Notes: generated by a model not told the origin, from the sequence alone. A stretch of 64,000 nt of DNA from Tepidanaerobacter acetatoxydans Re1 (GCF_000328765.2 NC_019954.2:2567780-2631779), one strand, 5' to 3'; shown: positions 55,001-63,840, counted from the stretch's first letter. Translations and numbers: made by a program.

Positions 55001-56574
55001 TTTAGCTCCTCTCTCAGCATCTCCGGTAAAATCATTCTCACTGGATCAAATATCCGAGAAAGCTCCTCTCGTTTATTTTCCAGAGCATTTCTGTCGCTTT
55101 GGAATTGAATTATTTTAAGTTTTTCATCATTAGCCGCTGTGTCCTCTCTCTTTTTATCTCTTGCAAGTTCATTTATTTTGCCGTCCAAATAGGCCTCATA
55201 AGATAAATGATCCCTGCTTATTTTAGACCAGCGGTTTATGGTATTTTCCCATTTACTTCGGATATTAATTTCTAGGGTTTGTATCTTTTCTTCGGTATCT
55301 TTGAGATTTAAATCTTTTATGAGCTGCTCTCTTTTATTTATATGGGATTGTTTTTCATCTTCCAATTTACTCATTTTTAGCAGCAACTCGCTGATTCCGT
55401 AGCGCTTTATGTCAATTTTAAGTTCTTCGATTTTATCTTTTATCTCATTAATTGAGGCATCCAGTGCCAGTTTCTGGCTGTTTAATTGTTCAACTCTCCG
55501 GTATTCTCGGGCATATTCCAGGTTATCCTTTTCATATTCTAACTCCCTTATCTGAGCCTGGGTTTTCTCCCTTTCATCTTTCCATTTTAAAATATCGTTT
55601 TCAATAGTAGTCAGTCGATTGTTAAGTCCGGCATACAGGTTATTTCCTTCTTGAATGGAATTGTTTAAAATCCTTTGTCGCCGCAACCCTATTTCTGTCA
55701 GTTGTATCAATGGTTCTATATAGGTTAGCAGTTTTCTGTAATCTTGCTCCCGCTCTATAAGTACAGGCAAATTTTTAGTGATACTTAAATTACTTTTGAA
55801 TATTCCTTTTAAACTGTCTTGGTCCCCTTCGGAAAAATTTCTCATATTCTCAGTTATGGCAGGGATTATAAATTTGTCAAATACCGTTTTATTGTCAGCA
55901 GCACGAGAAAAATAATTCCCCGAGCCCCCTTCCTGTCTATTGATTAGCTTTAATACTTCCCACTCTGAACGATGTATTCCTTGACTTTTAAGATAATTAT
56001 AGTAATCCGAATCTAATCTCCTAACGGAGCTTTTGGAGTATTTTATAAAATATCTTTGATACTTGTTTATAAATTGTTCAAACTCATTATATTCAGTAAC
56101 TTTACCGGTTCTTGAATCATAAGCGGGAATGTTATCCAAGGTAAAGATGTCATTTTTATCATGTTCGTATGTATATAAAAAATAGTTGAGACCTGCCCGT
56201 TCTTCGGCCTCATCATCATCGTTCAAATTTTGTCTTACGGCAGTGACACATATACCGGTAATCAGCCATTTTTCCGGTATGGTATCCAGTTTCCACTCTA
56301 TCATTACATGGAAGGTGTAGGGGCGGAACCGGTTTTTCTGATCATAAAACATGCCGGTAATCTTGTTGCCTCCCTGTTTGCCCCATCGAGTCTCAGGCAA
56401 AACGATTTGAGATAGAAGTTGCATAAATACGCCCTTTCCTCCCTGATTTTTTAGAGTAAATAGAGTGTGATCCGGCTCACCGTCCCTTGTCAAATCATAT
56501 ACTGAATTCTCATGATATTTTCTAAAACCATCATATTTACAGCCCGTTATCCTGATTCCGGTTATTCTCGGCAT
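52087..56574 (-). CDS. jetC: Wadjet SMC-like ATPase JetC
   Basis: 1,495-residue SMC/MukB-like ATPase. The N-terminal head has TLKNQGGKGVFMQLL (Walker A region, residues about 41-55; Lys47 followed by Gly, not Ser/Thr). Long coiled coils (about 290-640 and 790-1,270) flank a central hinge. The C-terminal head has the ABC signature SGGQTLSIST (from 1385) and Walker B TVLILDNPFG (Asp1420). In Wadjet, JetABC forms an SMC complex that extrudes DNA loops, recognises small circular DNA and lets JetD cut it, limiting plasmids. It overlaps jetB by 38 bp and is the last gene of the operon. Confidence 0.88.
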   Translation of the reverse strand: MPRITGIRITGCKYDGFRKYHENSVYDLTRDGEPDHTLFTLKNQGGKGVFMQLLSQIVLPETRWGKQGGNKITGMFYDQKNRFRPYTFHVMIEWKLDTIPEKWLITGICVTAVRQNLNDDDEAEERAGLNYFLYTYEHDKNDIFTLDNIPAYDSRTGKVTEYNEFEQFINKYQRYFIKYSKSSVRRLDSDYYNYLKSQGIHRSEWEVLKLINRQEGGSGNYFSRAADNKTVFDKFIIPAITENMRNFSEGDQDSLKGIFKSNLSITKNLPVLIEREQDYRKLLTYIEPLIQLTEIGLRRQRILNNSIQEGNNLYAGLNNRLTTIENDILKWKDEREKTQAQIRELEYEKDNLEYAREYRRVEQLNSQKLALDASINEIKDKIEELKIDIKRYGISELLLKMSKLEDEKQSHINKREQLIKDLNLKDTEEKIQTLEINIRSKWENTINRWSKISRDHLSYEAYLDGKINELARDKKREDTAANDEKLKIIQFQSDRNALENKREELSRIFDPVRMILPEMLREELKGQDKAEKTEIEKLEKDMDNINQKIYDCRIHQNGKEKDIKYMQSEIDKIEAEIAKLKGQEDSLKLRIANELNLDALNETYRDSWLKDRLYDLEKLIQEKEIKLDQLKQSLWENNIDKSLNQEDYWVPNNDILSIKNRIKGLGINAQLGTEFLSSLGDDDKHRLIEDFPSIIHGIVIANLQDWELLKENLKENIFLRSSVPIYIRSAMQGKGKYAFEIIAGDELELVLNPSAYVKWKNNILDRDGKLKDALQVVSQNIHKLQDLMKDIKFQQDKESSEALYIKLKEKEEELEKLKFDDIKLKETISTLQEDLKKIGCRLDNCKKQNQDTAKKIDILSEFIGRLQQIRVREKEITEVEEKLKAINLRCERLEEQINEYRRLKDKDVQNHVTWKIQVESQLKEIKAIISDAKFVETGFKTKIVESTSEPVYSLIDEDFTLDISRWESLSKDMEIRNNDISLINKDIELVQQKLADVENDLKQIDKNWQEYEPIEGTADSLSLKKDFIEVELEKAGETLAQLSKTLVKVETKIEEAQKQLAKIQRQIKEEYGKPTQIWADADLDEKEYLINKGLKDNKSFLLETEDIIAAREQDRNNIKDVISDIKIYSELDFKKGKISEELMIKIRENSRRELDLWEDKFKRSKDQLLQNHQQAGQNFQEFIDIVKKEIKDDILKNLILSSLQDTQIEMYDSNLVSFYTMKDHFQKEINSISSDKSKAEEIRNTWAERASRHALAMVESLKEMVAGMNYVNENGYVFPLLKLKEEEELPKNEEDVFYTLRDYFVESIAEVMKEYEDIDDIEDEIIEKMMGDQAIFSRSVRGRYPTLMVYKMTEKNEFRYAKPHDYYYTTWEAINKGEGDQPEGSGGQTLSISTFVIMMLMNYKKRHFGNNNPWTVLILDNPFGSASGNHVLDPIFEIADKLNFQIIAFAAPEIIKAEISERFPVFWALDIGDEDSGKSGTVTGRVVHGGRVNKI

Positions 56575-57313
56575 CGGTGATTCCCTCCTCGGTTCTTTGA
56601 ATCAAGTCCATTATCTCTTTATATCGATCCCGTTGATGATATAAATAATTTAGTCTCTCATACAACTCAATTTTAGGTATTATCTTTAATTCATTGACAT
56701 TATTAATGATTAGTTTCTGATCGGCTAACGGACGCATGGCTTCATATATGAAACCAAGACGAGTGTTTTTATTCCTCTGCACATCCACATCACCGGTTTT
56801 TGATTCCTTGTACATGGAAAAATCATTATTCCAAATATCGTAAATCTCCTCAACGGCGATTCCCCATTCCTCGGCAAAACCGTCTTCTTCATCCAACCGG
56901 GTTTTCCAGGAGTCAAGCACCTTTGTCACCTGTTCCTCCAGTTTATAATAAGTCACTCCTTCCTCTTCCCACCTCACCCGTATATCATTTTCCTTATCTA
57001 TTTCCGCAAGGTAAATACAAATAATTATATTGGCAAGATAGAAGTGTTTTTTTCTGTCGAGTTTGTATTTGCTTTTCATATGTGTATACGAAGTGGCAAA
57101 AATCGAATCACGGGCTTGGCTTACAATATGCAAGTTCTCCCTGGTGTCTAAAATCCTTAGCCCGGCTCCTTGAGCCATAGCTTTTACAACTTCCCTTATT
57201 TCAGGTTCCTCCATATAGGAATATACCCGGGCATCAGTCAGTGGCAATATTCTATTTTCAAGCAATGAAAAAAACACCTCAGAACCTTTTTGTAAATGCT
57301 CATGAGTAATCAA
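56537..57313 (-). CDS. jetB: Wadjet subunit JetB (kleisin-associated, DUF6063-like)
   Basis: 258 residues, mostly helical with winged-helix character (FFSLLENRILPLTDARVYSYM; HFYLANIIICIYLAEID). By position and size it is the MukE-like KITE partner that binds the JetA kleisin. Similarity to DUF6063, the JetB family I associate with the third Wadjet type, is from memory and needs a profile search. TTG start at 57313, eight bases after GGAGGAG. Confidence 0.7.
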   Translation of the reverse strand: MITHEHLQKGSEVFFSLLENRILPLTDARVYSYMEEPEIREVVKAMAQGAGLRILDTRENLHIVSQARDSIFATSYTHMKSKYKLDRKKHFYLANIIICIYLAEIDKENDIRVRWEEEGVTYYKLEEQVTKVLDSWKTRLDEEDGFAEEWGIAVEEIYDIWNNDFSMYKESKTGDVDVQRNKNTRLGFIYEAMRPLADQKLIINNVNELKIIPKIELYERLNYLYHQRDRYKEIMDLIQRTEEGITDAENNRNQDNGL

Positions 57314-57337
57314 GGCAAGCTCTCCTCCCTAACTTTA

Positions 57338-58837
57338 TTATTCTAAGTTTGATTTACTGGGCAAAAGTTTAATCTTATAGGGTGAAACATAAAGTTCTTC
57401 CCATCTCAGAGGTTTTTTATCCTCTTCATTGACGCTTGATATCCTCCGGCCTATCAGCTTTTTATATTTCGGATTTTTATCACATAATCGCCGAAACAGC
57501 TCCAGCCTGTCATCATTTGTTTCTTGTTCTTCAAGCTTTAGCTCTACTTCTGTCACTACAAACATCATAAAAAGCTCAATATTTTTCTTTTGCATAAGCC
57601 ATTTTTGTTTTTTAAAACTATCTATATCCTGTAACTCTGTTATGGAAAATTCATTATTTTTCATAAGTTCATCGAATATGTCTTCCCACAGCTCTACAAT
57701 TATCTCCCAATCTGCGGATTTTGGCTGCCAGGTTTCTTCTTCGCCAAAATCCTCATATATCTCTTCATCGCCCTCTGTTTTTTTGATTTTTTGCTCTTCC
57801 CAGGCCCAATCTAATGGATATATGAAATCCACCTCGGGAGAAAACAGTGGATTCAAAAGACTTTCTAATACATCAAAATTGGCCAACCCTTTTTTATCAA
57901 TTATATTTTGCCAGATATCTTTTTTAAAAGTTAAATTAGAAGTCTTCCAAAAACTATCCGGATACTTAACCCGGATTTCTACTTCAAATGCCATATTTTC
58001 CACTACAAGTTTTGCAAGTACATCGTGAAGCGCTCTAGCTACTTCCAGGCTTTCAAATACCTGCTCTGCCTCTGCTCTGGCCTCAGCAGGAAAAGAGTTG
58101 AGCCGATTCTTCCATGAAAACATATCTTCAAATACCTTCTTCTCATCTTCAAACTGCCTCTTTATTTCATCTTCACTCTTTCGTCGCCTGTTTTTACTAT
58201 CCATAAATATTATTTGAGGATTTCTAAGCACATCCTGTCGGTAATCCTTTTCCCGCCGTATAAGAGTTCTTACCCTGGCAATTAAATTACTGACACTGTT
58301 TTGAGCTTTATTAAAATTCCCGGATTTTATTAATTGCAGAGTATAGAACTGCTCAATGTCAAACCCAAATTCCTCCAATATTTCCCTGGTTATAAATATA
58401 ATTTCCTGGGCTTCTTCAGTCAGCATATATACGGTAGAACCGCCCTTTTCCCATTGACTATGCTCCCTGTCGGGTTTTAGGTAGCGAAATTTATATAGCT
58501 CATGGGTTCTGGTTTCTTCATCAAAGATATAACAGGAAAAAGGATCCTGCCTATTCGGATCCTTATACCATAAAACTCCGTCTACCAGCCGTTCCACCAC
58601 CTCTTTTGAGGCCACAAAATCCATCTCTCTTAATATTTCTTCGGTCATATAGATTAAATCCTGTCTGGTTCTGTTTGGATTCTCTGTTATTTCCCGGCGA
58701 AAGACTTTCAAAAGGAGAAATAGACAAATCTCATGAGCATAATCGTTTAAATCTCCTACATCCATACCGGTTCCAAGCATCCTAATGGCTTGGGTCTTTT
58801 TTAATCGATCTTTTAATCCCTTTTCTACCCTATCCAT
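57338..58837 (-). CDS. jetA: Wadjet subunit JetA (MukF-like kleisin)
   Basis: 499 residues, helical, acidic in the C-terminal half (KKTEGDEEIYEDFGEEET), with a coiled coil around 215-260 (KSEDEIKRQFEDEKKVFEDMF). No catalytic motif. Position between jetD and jetB and its size fit the kleisin that bridges JetC heads, as MukF does. Family assignment rests on context, since the sequence itself shows no motif I can name. It begins 19 bp after jetD and ends 24 bp before jetB. Confidence 0.72.
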   Translation of the reverse strand: MDRVEKGLKDRLKKTQAIRMLGTGMDVGDLNDYAHEICLFLLLKVFRREITENPNRTRQDLIYMTEEILREMDFVASKEVVERLVDGVLWYKDPNRQDPFSCYIFDEETRTHELYKFRYLKPDREHSQWEKGGSTVYMLTEEAQEIIFITREILEEFGFDIEQFYTLQLIKSGNFNKAQNSVSNLIARVRTLIRREKDYRQDVLRNPQIIFMDSKNRRRKSEDEIKRQFEDEKKVFEDMFSWKNRLNSFPAEARAEAEQVFESLEVARALHDVLAKLVVENMAFEVEIRVKYPDSFWKTSNLTFKKDIWQNIIDKKGLANFDVLESLLNPLFSPEVDFIYPLDWAWEEQKIKKTEGDEEIYEDFGEEETWQPKSADWEIIVELWEDIFDELMKNNEFSITELQDIDSFKKQKWLMQKKNIELFMMFVVTEVELKLEEQETNDDRLELFRRLCDKNPKYKKLIGRRISSVNEEDKKPLRWEELYVSPYKIKLLPSKSNLE

Positions 58838-58856
58838 TTTTGTTCTCCCTGAAATT

Positions 58857-59924
58857 TTATGTATTAGTTGGTTGCCTTAGATATTCATAAGTAATAAACT
58901 CCTGTGGAATTCTCCGATTTGCATACCACAGCCTTTTTAGATGTTTCACCGTTTCATGATAATTATTTTCAGTAAACTCACTTATAACAAAATTTAAGTT
59001 TTCAATATTCATATTCTGGGCTTTTTTAATTGGATAAGATTTTCCAAAATCTAACAAATTTTTATAGGCATCTAATTGAAGTGAAATATTTACGGAAGGA
59101 TATGTTTCTTTTAAGGATTTGTAAATCATATAACCTTCCGGGTCAATATCCCCAAAATAAAAGACCTTTAAGTCGCCGATATCGGCAATCTCACGGATGA
59201 AAGCAAAGCTGCTTATTATATCCTTGCCTTGACCGTAAATTATAGCGTCGGGAATAATGCCGAACAGGTCATATCCCTTTGCCGCAGCCCTTTTAAAAGT
59301 AAAGAATGTGGAATGATTTTCCAAAATAATTGCGGTTTTAATCTGCCTTACGCCCCTGTTCCAATATACAAACATCTGGCCGTATTTTTTCATTTTAAGG
59401 TCTTCATAAGACAGCTTTAATCTTTTGATTACTCCGTTATCCGGTTCTTCTTTTGGGTCTAAAAACTTCTCATTATCAAAAAGCTCCAAACATCTTTCCT
59501 CACAACTTGCCCACTCTCGCCAGTCTCTGTTTTGCAAAAACTCATATATTCGTAAAATAAATTGCCATTCTCTGTCAGTTTGCAGCCTCGGATATTTAAT
59601 ATATGTACTAAGGTCCAATAAATCGGACAGTCTTAGGATGTCTTCACTCTTCCATCTTGGAGTAATCACATCTTCTGTAACGTACCATCGAAGTTTCAAT
59701 GGCGGATATTTGCCATTGTATCCCACGGTTTTCATTGGTTTTATATATCCTTCTTGCAGGAGTCTTTCTAAACCCTCATATAGGCCATGATAGCCGCCCT
59801 TTTTATGGTAGGCAGAGAATCCTCCTGATTTTTCCAACAAAAACTTTTCAAGATCATTTAAATAAAAACTTTTCCGATTTTTTTGTTTGTAGTCATTCAA
59901 AAAGACTTTTATAAGATTGTACAT
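58857..59924 (-). CDS. jetD: Wadjet nuclease JetD (Toprim)
   Basis: 355 residues. An N-terminal winged-helix-like region precedes a C-terminal Toprim domain: the glutamate in AIILENHSTF (about 202) and the Asp-x-Asp in YFGDIDPEG (about 259-261) are the metal-binding residues of topoisomerase VI/Spo11-like Toprims. JetD is the subunit that cleaves plasmid DNA after loop extrusion. I chose the ATG at 59924 after GGGAAGGG; the TTG at 59939 lies ahead of that site. It is the first gene of the operon, whereas the classical order puts jetD last. Confidence 0.83.
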   Translation of the reverse strand: MYNLIKVFLNDYKQKNRKSFYLNDLEKFLLEKSGGFSAYHKKGGYHGLYEGLERLLQEGYIKPMKTVGYNGKYPPLKLRWYVTEDVITPRWKSEDILRLSDLLDLSTYIKYPRLQTDREWQFILRIYEFLQNRDWREWASCEERCLELFDNEKFLDPKEEPDNGVIKRLKLSYEDLKMKKYGQMFVYWNRGVRQIKTAIILENHSTFFTFKRAAAKGYDLFGIIPDAIIYGQGKDIISSFAFIREIADIGDLKVFYFGDIDPEGYMIYKSLKETYPSVNISLQLDAYKNLLDFGKSYPIKKAQNMNIENLNFVISEFTENNYHETVKHLKRLWYANRRIPQEFITYEYLRQPTNT

Positions 59925-60453
59925 AATTTCCCTTCCCAAATTTCATGGTTATAAAATGATTTTCTCATAATTTAGTAACAATCTTCTTTATCTATAATTG
60001 CATACTGCTTTTATTTACATATAACTTTATCACATACTTTTTTCACCACAGCATTTACCCAAGCCTCACTTTCTTTTTCTTGAAGCTTTTCTTTTTAGGC
60101 ATATACGAATTATTTGCCTCTTTTGACAAAGCTCAAATATCATAGTCTCCTTAATGATAACTAAACAAAGAGCTTATTAAATGTATTATACCATGTAAAG
60201 TATTTTTATAGCATAAGGCCGGGTTTATTTGGCAAACTTATTTTTATTCCTCTAATTGTCTGGCTATAGTCCACTCGCAAGAAGTTTTTACCTTAGCAGA
60301 AGACATGGCTTGTTATCCGAAACATATCTGTGTGGCACTCTTATGCAGCTTTATAAAATTGTAACAAAATCCTCACAGTTTTTTCAAAATTTTATTTTAA
60401 AATATTAATTGAGAAATATTAATTAAAAATATTAATAAGGAAGGTGATGAGGT
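59925..60453. other. Intergenic region upstream of the jet operon
   Basis: About 530 bases between divergent genes. An extended -10 (TGGTATAAT, minus strand, 60185-60193) could drive the jet operon with a long leader. The leader contains short A-rich frames (for example EKLQEKESEAWVNAVVKK on the minus strand near 60030-60100) without starts. On the plus side 60255-60365 has a 35-codon open stretch. None is recognisable. The last 60 bases before the NEW3 gene are AT-rich with repeated AATATTAAT. Confidence 0.5.
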
Positions 60454-61629
60454 TTGTTAAAGCAACTTGAATTTAAGGGCTTAAGCTCGAGGAAAGTAAA
60501 AAAATTAGCAGTAATATTTTTTATCTTATGCTTTATTTTATGTGAAACAGCTTATGCTGCAAATGCTTTAGTTCTTTATACTCCATATCCGGGGATTTCG
60601 GCTCAACCGGGCAGTAATATAACATTCCCTCTCACAGTAAAGGGCTCGGGATTCGTAGACCTTGAAGTAACTTCCGTGCCTTCCGGATGGACAGCCGGAA
60701 TTTATGGCAACGGTATGAGAATACACCGGGTCTATGTGCCTTCAGATGATGCCGCAGAGGCAGAGCTTAGAGTCAAAATTCCATCAGATGCAAAAAGCGG
60801 CAGTTATAGCTTGTCGGTTAAAGCTTCTGGAGCCGGCGGAACTGCTAACCTTCCTTTGAGTATTAGAATCGATGACGATGCAGGCGGCGCCGACAAGATA
60901 GAAGTTCAGTATCCTTCGCTTTCGGGACCGGATACGGCAAGTTTCAGTTTTAGGGGCACATTGTACAATAACAGCGGTCGCCCCAGATTTTACAGTCTCG
61001 GTGCCGATGCTCCCGAGGGCTGGCAGGTATCCTTTAAGCCGGCGTATCAAAGCAATCAAATTACAAGTCTTAGTTTAGAGGCCGGCAAGTCTCAAGACCT
61101 TGACATAATTGTACAACCTCCAAAAGGAGTTAAGGCAGGCAAATATACTATAACGGCAGCGGCGGTCTATGGCAGCGAGGTTGCCAAGGCAGAGCTGGAG
61201 GTAGTAATTTCCGGAACATATCGTCTCGAACTGTCTACGCCGTCGGGTCGATTAAATCAGGACTTAACTGCCGGTAAAAAGGGTGCACTAACTCTCGAAC
61301 TCGAAAACAGTGGAAGTGCCAACCTACAAGGAATAAATCTTTCTGCAACGGCACCGTCCGGCTGGACCGTAACCTTTGAGCCAAATACCATTGAGATGCT
61401 AAAGAGTGGAGAAAAGAAACAGGTTACCGCCTTTATTACTCCCAGTGCCAAGGCCATTGCAGGAGACTATATGGTTACGATAAATGCTACAGCTGCCGAA
61501 ACATCTGACAGTGCAGATATTAGGACAACTATTCATACCTCTACGCTCTGGGGTTTGGTAGGGGTTGTAATAATCATAGGAGTAGTGGCCTGGGTAGTTA
61601 CAACCTTTAGGAAATACGGGCGGCGATAA
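60454..61629 (+). CDS. NEW3-domain membrane-anchored extracellular protein
   Basis: 391 residues. Signal/anchor segment (about 17-36), then extracytoplasmic beta-sandwich repeats of the NEW3 type (LPLTVKGSGFVDLEVTSVPSG near the start; NSGRPRFYSLGADAPEGWQ; LENSGSANLQGINLSATAP), and one C-terminal membrane helix (LWGLVGVVIIIGVVAWVVTTF) with a short basic tail. It belongs to the group of NEW3 proteins often linked to ABC-2 exporters (COG1470-like), as here: the ATPase gene starts two bases after the stop. It may present or bind an exported substrate. TTG start after AAGGAAGGTG. Confidence 0.8.
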   Translation: MLKQLEFKGLSSRKVKKLAVIFFILCFILCETAYAANALVLYTPYPGISAQPGSNITFPLTVKGSGFVDLEVTSVPSGWTAGIYGNGMRIHRVYVPSDDAAEAELRVKIPSDAKSGSYSLSVKASGAGGTANLPLSIRIDDDAGGADKIEVQYPSLSGPDTASFSFRGTLYNNSGRPRFYSLGADAPEGWQVSFKPAYQSNQITSLSLEAGKSQDLDIIVQPPKGVKAGKYTITAAAVYGSEVAKAELEVVISGTYRLELSTPSGRLNQDLTAGKKGALTLELENSGSANLQGINLSATAPSGWTVTFEPNTIEMLKSGEKKQVTAFITPSAKAIAGDYMVTINATAAETSDSADIRTTIHTSTLWGLVGVVIIIGVVAWVVTTFRKYGRR

Positions 61630-61631
61630 CC

Positions 61632-62585
61632 ATGAACGGGCAAAATATAATTGAAATTCAAAACCTTACAAAGCGTTACGGTTCCATCACTGCAGTGGAT
61701 AATTTGAATCTTTCGATATCGAAGGGCGAGATATTCGGCCTGCTCGGGCCAAACGGTGCTGGAAAGACCACTACAATATTGATGCTTATGGGGCTTTCTG
61801 AGCCAACTTCCGGCAGTATCAGTGTGGCAGGTTTAAATCCAACCCGCGAGCCAATCAAAGTAAAGCGGATAGTTGGCTATATGCCGGATAGTATTGGGTT
61901 TTACGGTGATATGACAGGTAGGGAAAACCTTTATTATACTGCAAAACTAAACAGGATTCCCGAAGAACGGCAAGATGACTTAATCGACAGCCTTCTGGCT
62001 AAGGTAGGCCTTAAAGATGCGGCAGACAGAAAAGTCCGCGAGTATTCAAGGGGCATGCGCCAGCGGCTGGGTGTGGCCGATGTGCTTTTAAAGGACCCTG
62101 AAGTGGTATTCCTGGATGAGCCTACTTTAGGTCTTGACCCGGAAGGCACTGCAGAGCTTTTGGACATTATAACGGAGCTTGGCAAAAAAGAAGGTAAGAC
62201 CGTTCTGATATCTTCTCATCTCCTCCATCAGGTTCAGGCTATTTGCGACAGAGTTGGAATTTTTGTAAAGGGCAAGCTGGTAGCGGCAGGCACTATTTCT
62301 GAACTTGCCCAAAAAATAGGCGGCGAGCGGGCGATTGAAATTAAGGCAAGCCCTATAGAGGCCTTTCCGTCTGATGTAGTAAGGTCGATGCCCGGCGTTA
62401 ATTCAATCAGCATGCAAAATGACATGATTGTTATTGACGGGGCAGGGCAGGAACTTGCACCCAAAATAGTAAGGGAACTTGTGGCACAAAATATGGATAT
62501 TTACCACTTGAAGATATGCGGTTCCGATCTTGATGATATTTATCATCGGTATTTTCAGGAAGGAGGTGCAAGTAGCAATGGATAA
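61632..62585 (+). CDS. ABC transporter ATP-binding protein
   Basis: 317 residues. Walker A GPNGAGKTTT, Q-loop region YMPDSIGFYGDMTG, signature YSRGMRQRLGVA, Walker B VVFLDEPTLGLDPEG and H-loop SSHLL are all intact. It belongs to the DRA/CcmA-like ABC-2 class (drug, polysaccharide or gliding-type). The C-terminal extension of about 90 residues (IEIKASPIEAFPSDVVRSM) is typical. It pairs with the ABC-2 permease gene overlapping its end. Confidence 0.93.
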   Translation: MNGQNIIEIQNLTKRYGSITAVDNLNLSISKGEIFGLLGPNGAGKTTTILMLMGLSEPTSGSISVAGLNPTREPIKVKRIVGYMPDSIGFYGDMTGRENLYYTAKLNRIPEERQDDLIDSLLAKVGLKDAADRKVREYSRGMRQRLGVADVLLKDPEVVFLDEPTLGLDPEGTAELLDIITELGKKEGKTVLISSHLLHQVQAICDRVGIFVKGKLVAAGTISELAQKIGGERAIEIKASPIEAFPSDVVRSMPGVNSISMQNDMIVIDGAGQELAPKIVRELVAQNMDIYHLKICGSDLDDIYHRYFQEGGASSNG

Positions 62586-63576
62586 GTTAAAGGATTTTCT
62601 CTTGAAAAAATTCAAAAGCTCTTCTTCCGAAGAAAATTCCGGCGGTGTAAAAGTGGTATTTGTAAAGGAACTGGCCGACCAGCTTTCAAGCATAAGATGC
62701 CTTATTCTGTTTGCCTTGATTGCACTTACAGGGATTGTCTCATTTTACTCAGCAGCCTCAAATATAGGGGCAGTAAGTGAAGATTCAGGAGCAAACTTCA
62801 TACTTATTCGGCTATTTGCAACTTCAGGAACTTCCCTGCCATCTTTTACATGGTTTTTGTCATTGCTCGGCCCGCTTGTGGGGCTTTCCATGGGTTTTGA
62901 TGCCATAAATGCAGAGCAAAACAGCGGGACACTGACAAGACTGCTGGCACAGCCCATATACAGGGATGATGTTATCAATGGAAAGTTTCTTGCACGGCTT
63001 TTCATACTGGCTCTGATGACATTTGCGCTTGGCGGTTTTGTGGCAGGTATGGGTATTATATTGACGGGAGTTGCACCGGAGGGTGAGGAAATCGTAAGAC
63101 TCTTAATATATTTATTATTAAGCATAGTTTACATGGCTTTTTGGCTGGCACTTTCCATGCTGTTTTCAGTTATCTTTCGCCAAACGGCAACTTCGGCTCT
63201 TTCCGGCATCGCATTATGGCTGTTTCTTACCATATTTCTACCTATATTTGCAGGCATGGTGGCCGATACCTTCTACCCCATAGCCGATAGCGCAGATGCT
63301 CTGACACAGCTAAATAATATCAGGATTGCTCAGGGCATAAGCAGGTTATCACCGTCAACGCTTTACAGCGAAGCAGCAGTAACTATTCTCTCGCCAAGTG
63401 TCAGGACGCTGGGACCCGTATTGCTGGAACAGGCCTATGGAGCCATACCGGGCTTCTTGCCTCTAGGCCAGAGCCTGCTTCTGATATGGCCGCATCTTAC
63501 AGGTCTTGTAGCAGGGACTGTAATTATCTTTGGCATAACTTATACACTCTTTATTCGGCAAGAAATCCGCGCTTGA
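62578..63576 (+). CDS. ABC-2 type permease
   Basis: About 332 residues with six transmembrane segments. A charged N-terminal stretch (1-36) precedes the first helix. The conserved cytoplasmic stretch NAEQNSGTLTRLLAQPIYRDDVING is the NosY/ABC-2 coupling region. A large extracytoplasmic loop (about 230-300) precedes the last helix. I chose the ATG at 62578 after GGAGGTG; it overlaps the ATPase gene by eight bases. With the NEW3 protein it forms a three-gene export unit of unknown substrate. Confidence 0.9.
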   Translation: MDKLKDFLLKKFKSSSSEENSGGVKVVFVKELADQLSSIRCLILFALIALTGIVSFYSAASNIGAVSEDSGANFILIRLFATSGTSLPSFTWFLSLLGPLVGLSMGFDAINAEQNSGTLTRLLAQPIYRDDVINGKFLARLFILALMTFALGGFVAGMGIILTGVAPEGEEIVRLLIYLLLSIVYMAFWLALSMLFSVIFRQTATSALSGIALWLFLTIFLPIFAGMVADTFYPIADSADALTQLNNIRIAQGISRLSPSTLYSEAAVTILSPSVRTLGPVLLEQAYGAIPGFLPLGQSLLLIWPHLTGLVAGTVIIFGITYTLFIRQEIRA

Positions 63577-63696
63577 ATTATCTAATATTGTTAAGTATAT
63601 TTGCTATTTTGGCACGAAACAAGACATCGGCGGCTTAAAATCACTTAGAAAAAGTCTCAAATAAAGAAACAATATAAATAGATACCGTAGTATAGT

Positions 63697-63814
63697 AAAA
63701 AGCTCCGCAGGAACCATAATGCACGTCTCATTCTCAATAGAATAAGCAGTGAAAATGATAAAGACAAGACTATTTACAGATGAGGCGCAGCATATCAATT
63801 CCGTGGAGCTTTTT
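63697..63814. ncRNA. 118-bp structured intergenic element (RNA or palindromic element)
   Basis: AAAAAGCTCCGC-A-GGAA at the left pairs with TTCCGTGGAGCTTTTT at the right. Inside, ATGC (63719) pairs with GCAT (63790), CG with CG, and CTCAT (63727) with ATGAG (63780); a small ATTCT/AGAAT hairpin overlaps the apex. This gives a long, bulged rod in a gap between convergent genes. Both strands end in T-rich tails, so orientation is undecided. No known riboswitch or RNA family was recognised; a MITE-like element is possible. Confidence 0.5.
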
Positions 63815-63840
63815 ATAATTTCAACAACTTGCTATTTAAG

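Noticed and set aside
60255-60365. 35-codon open stretch containing VHSQEVFTLAEDMA, faintly like the H-loop part of an ABC ATPase
   Set aside because: Resemblance is over a dozen residues and the rest does not fit; no start, so treated as chance.
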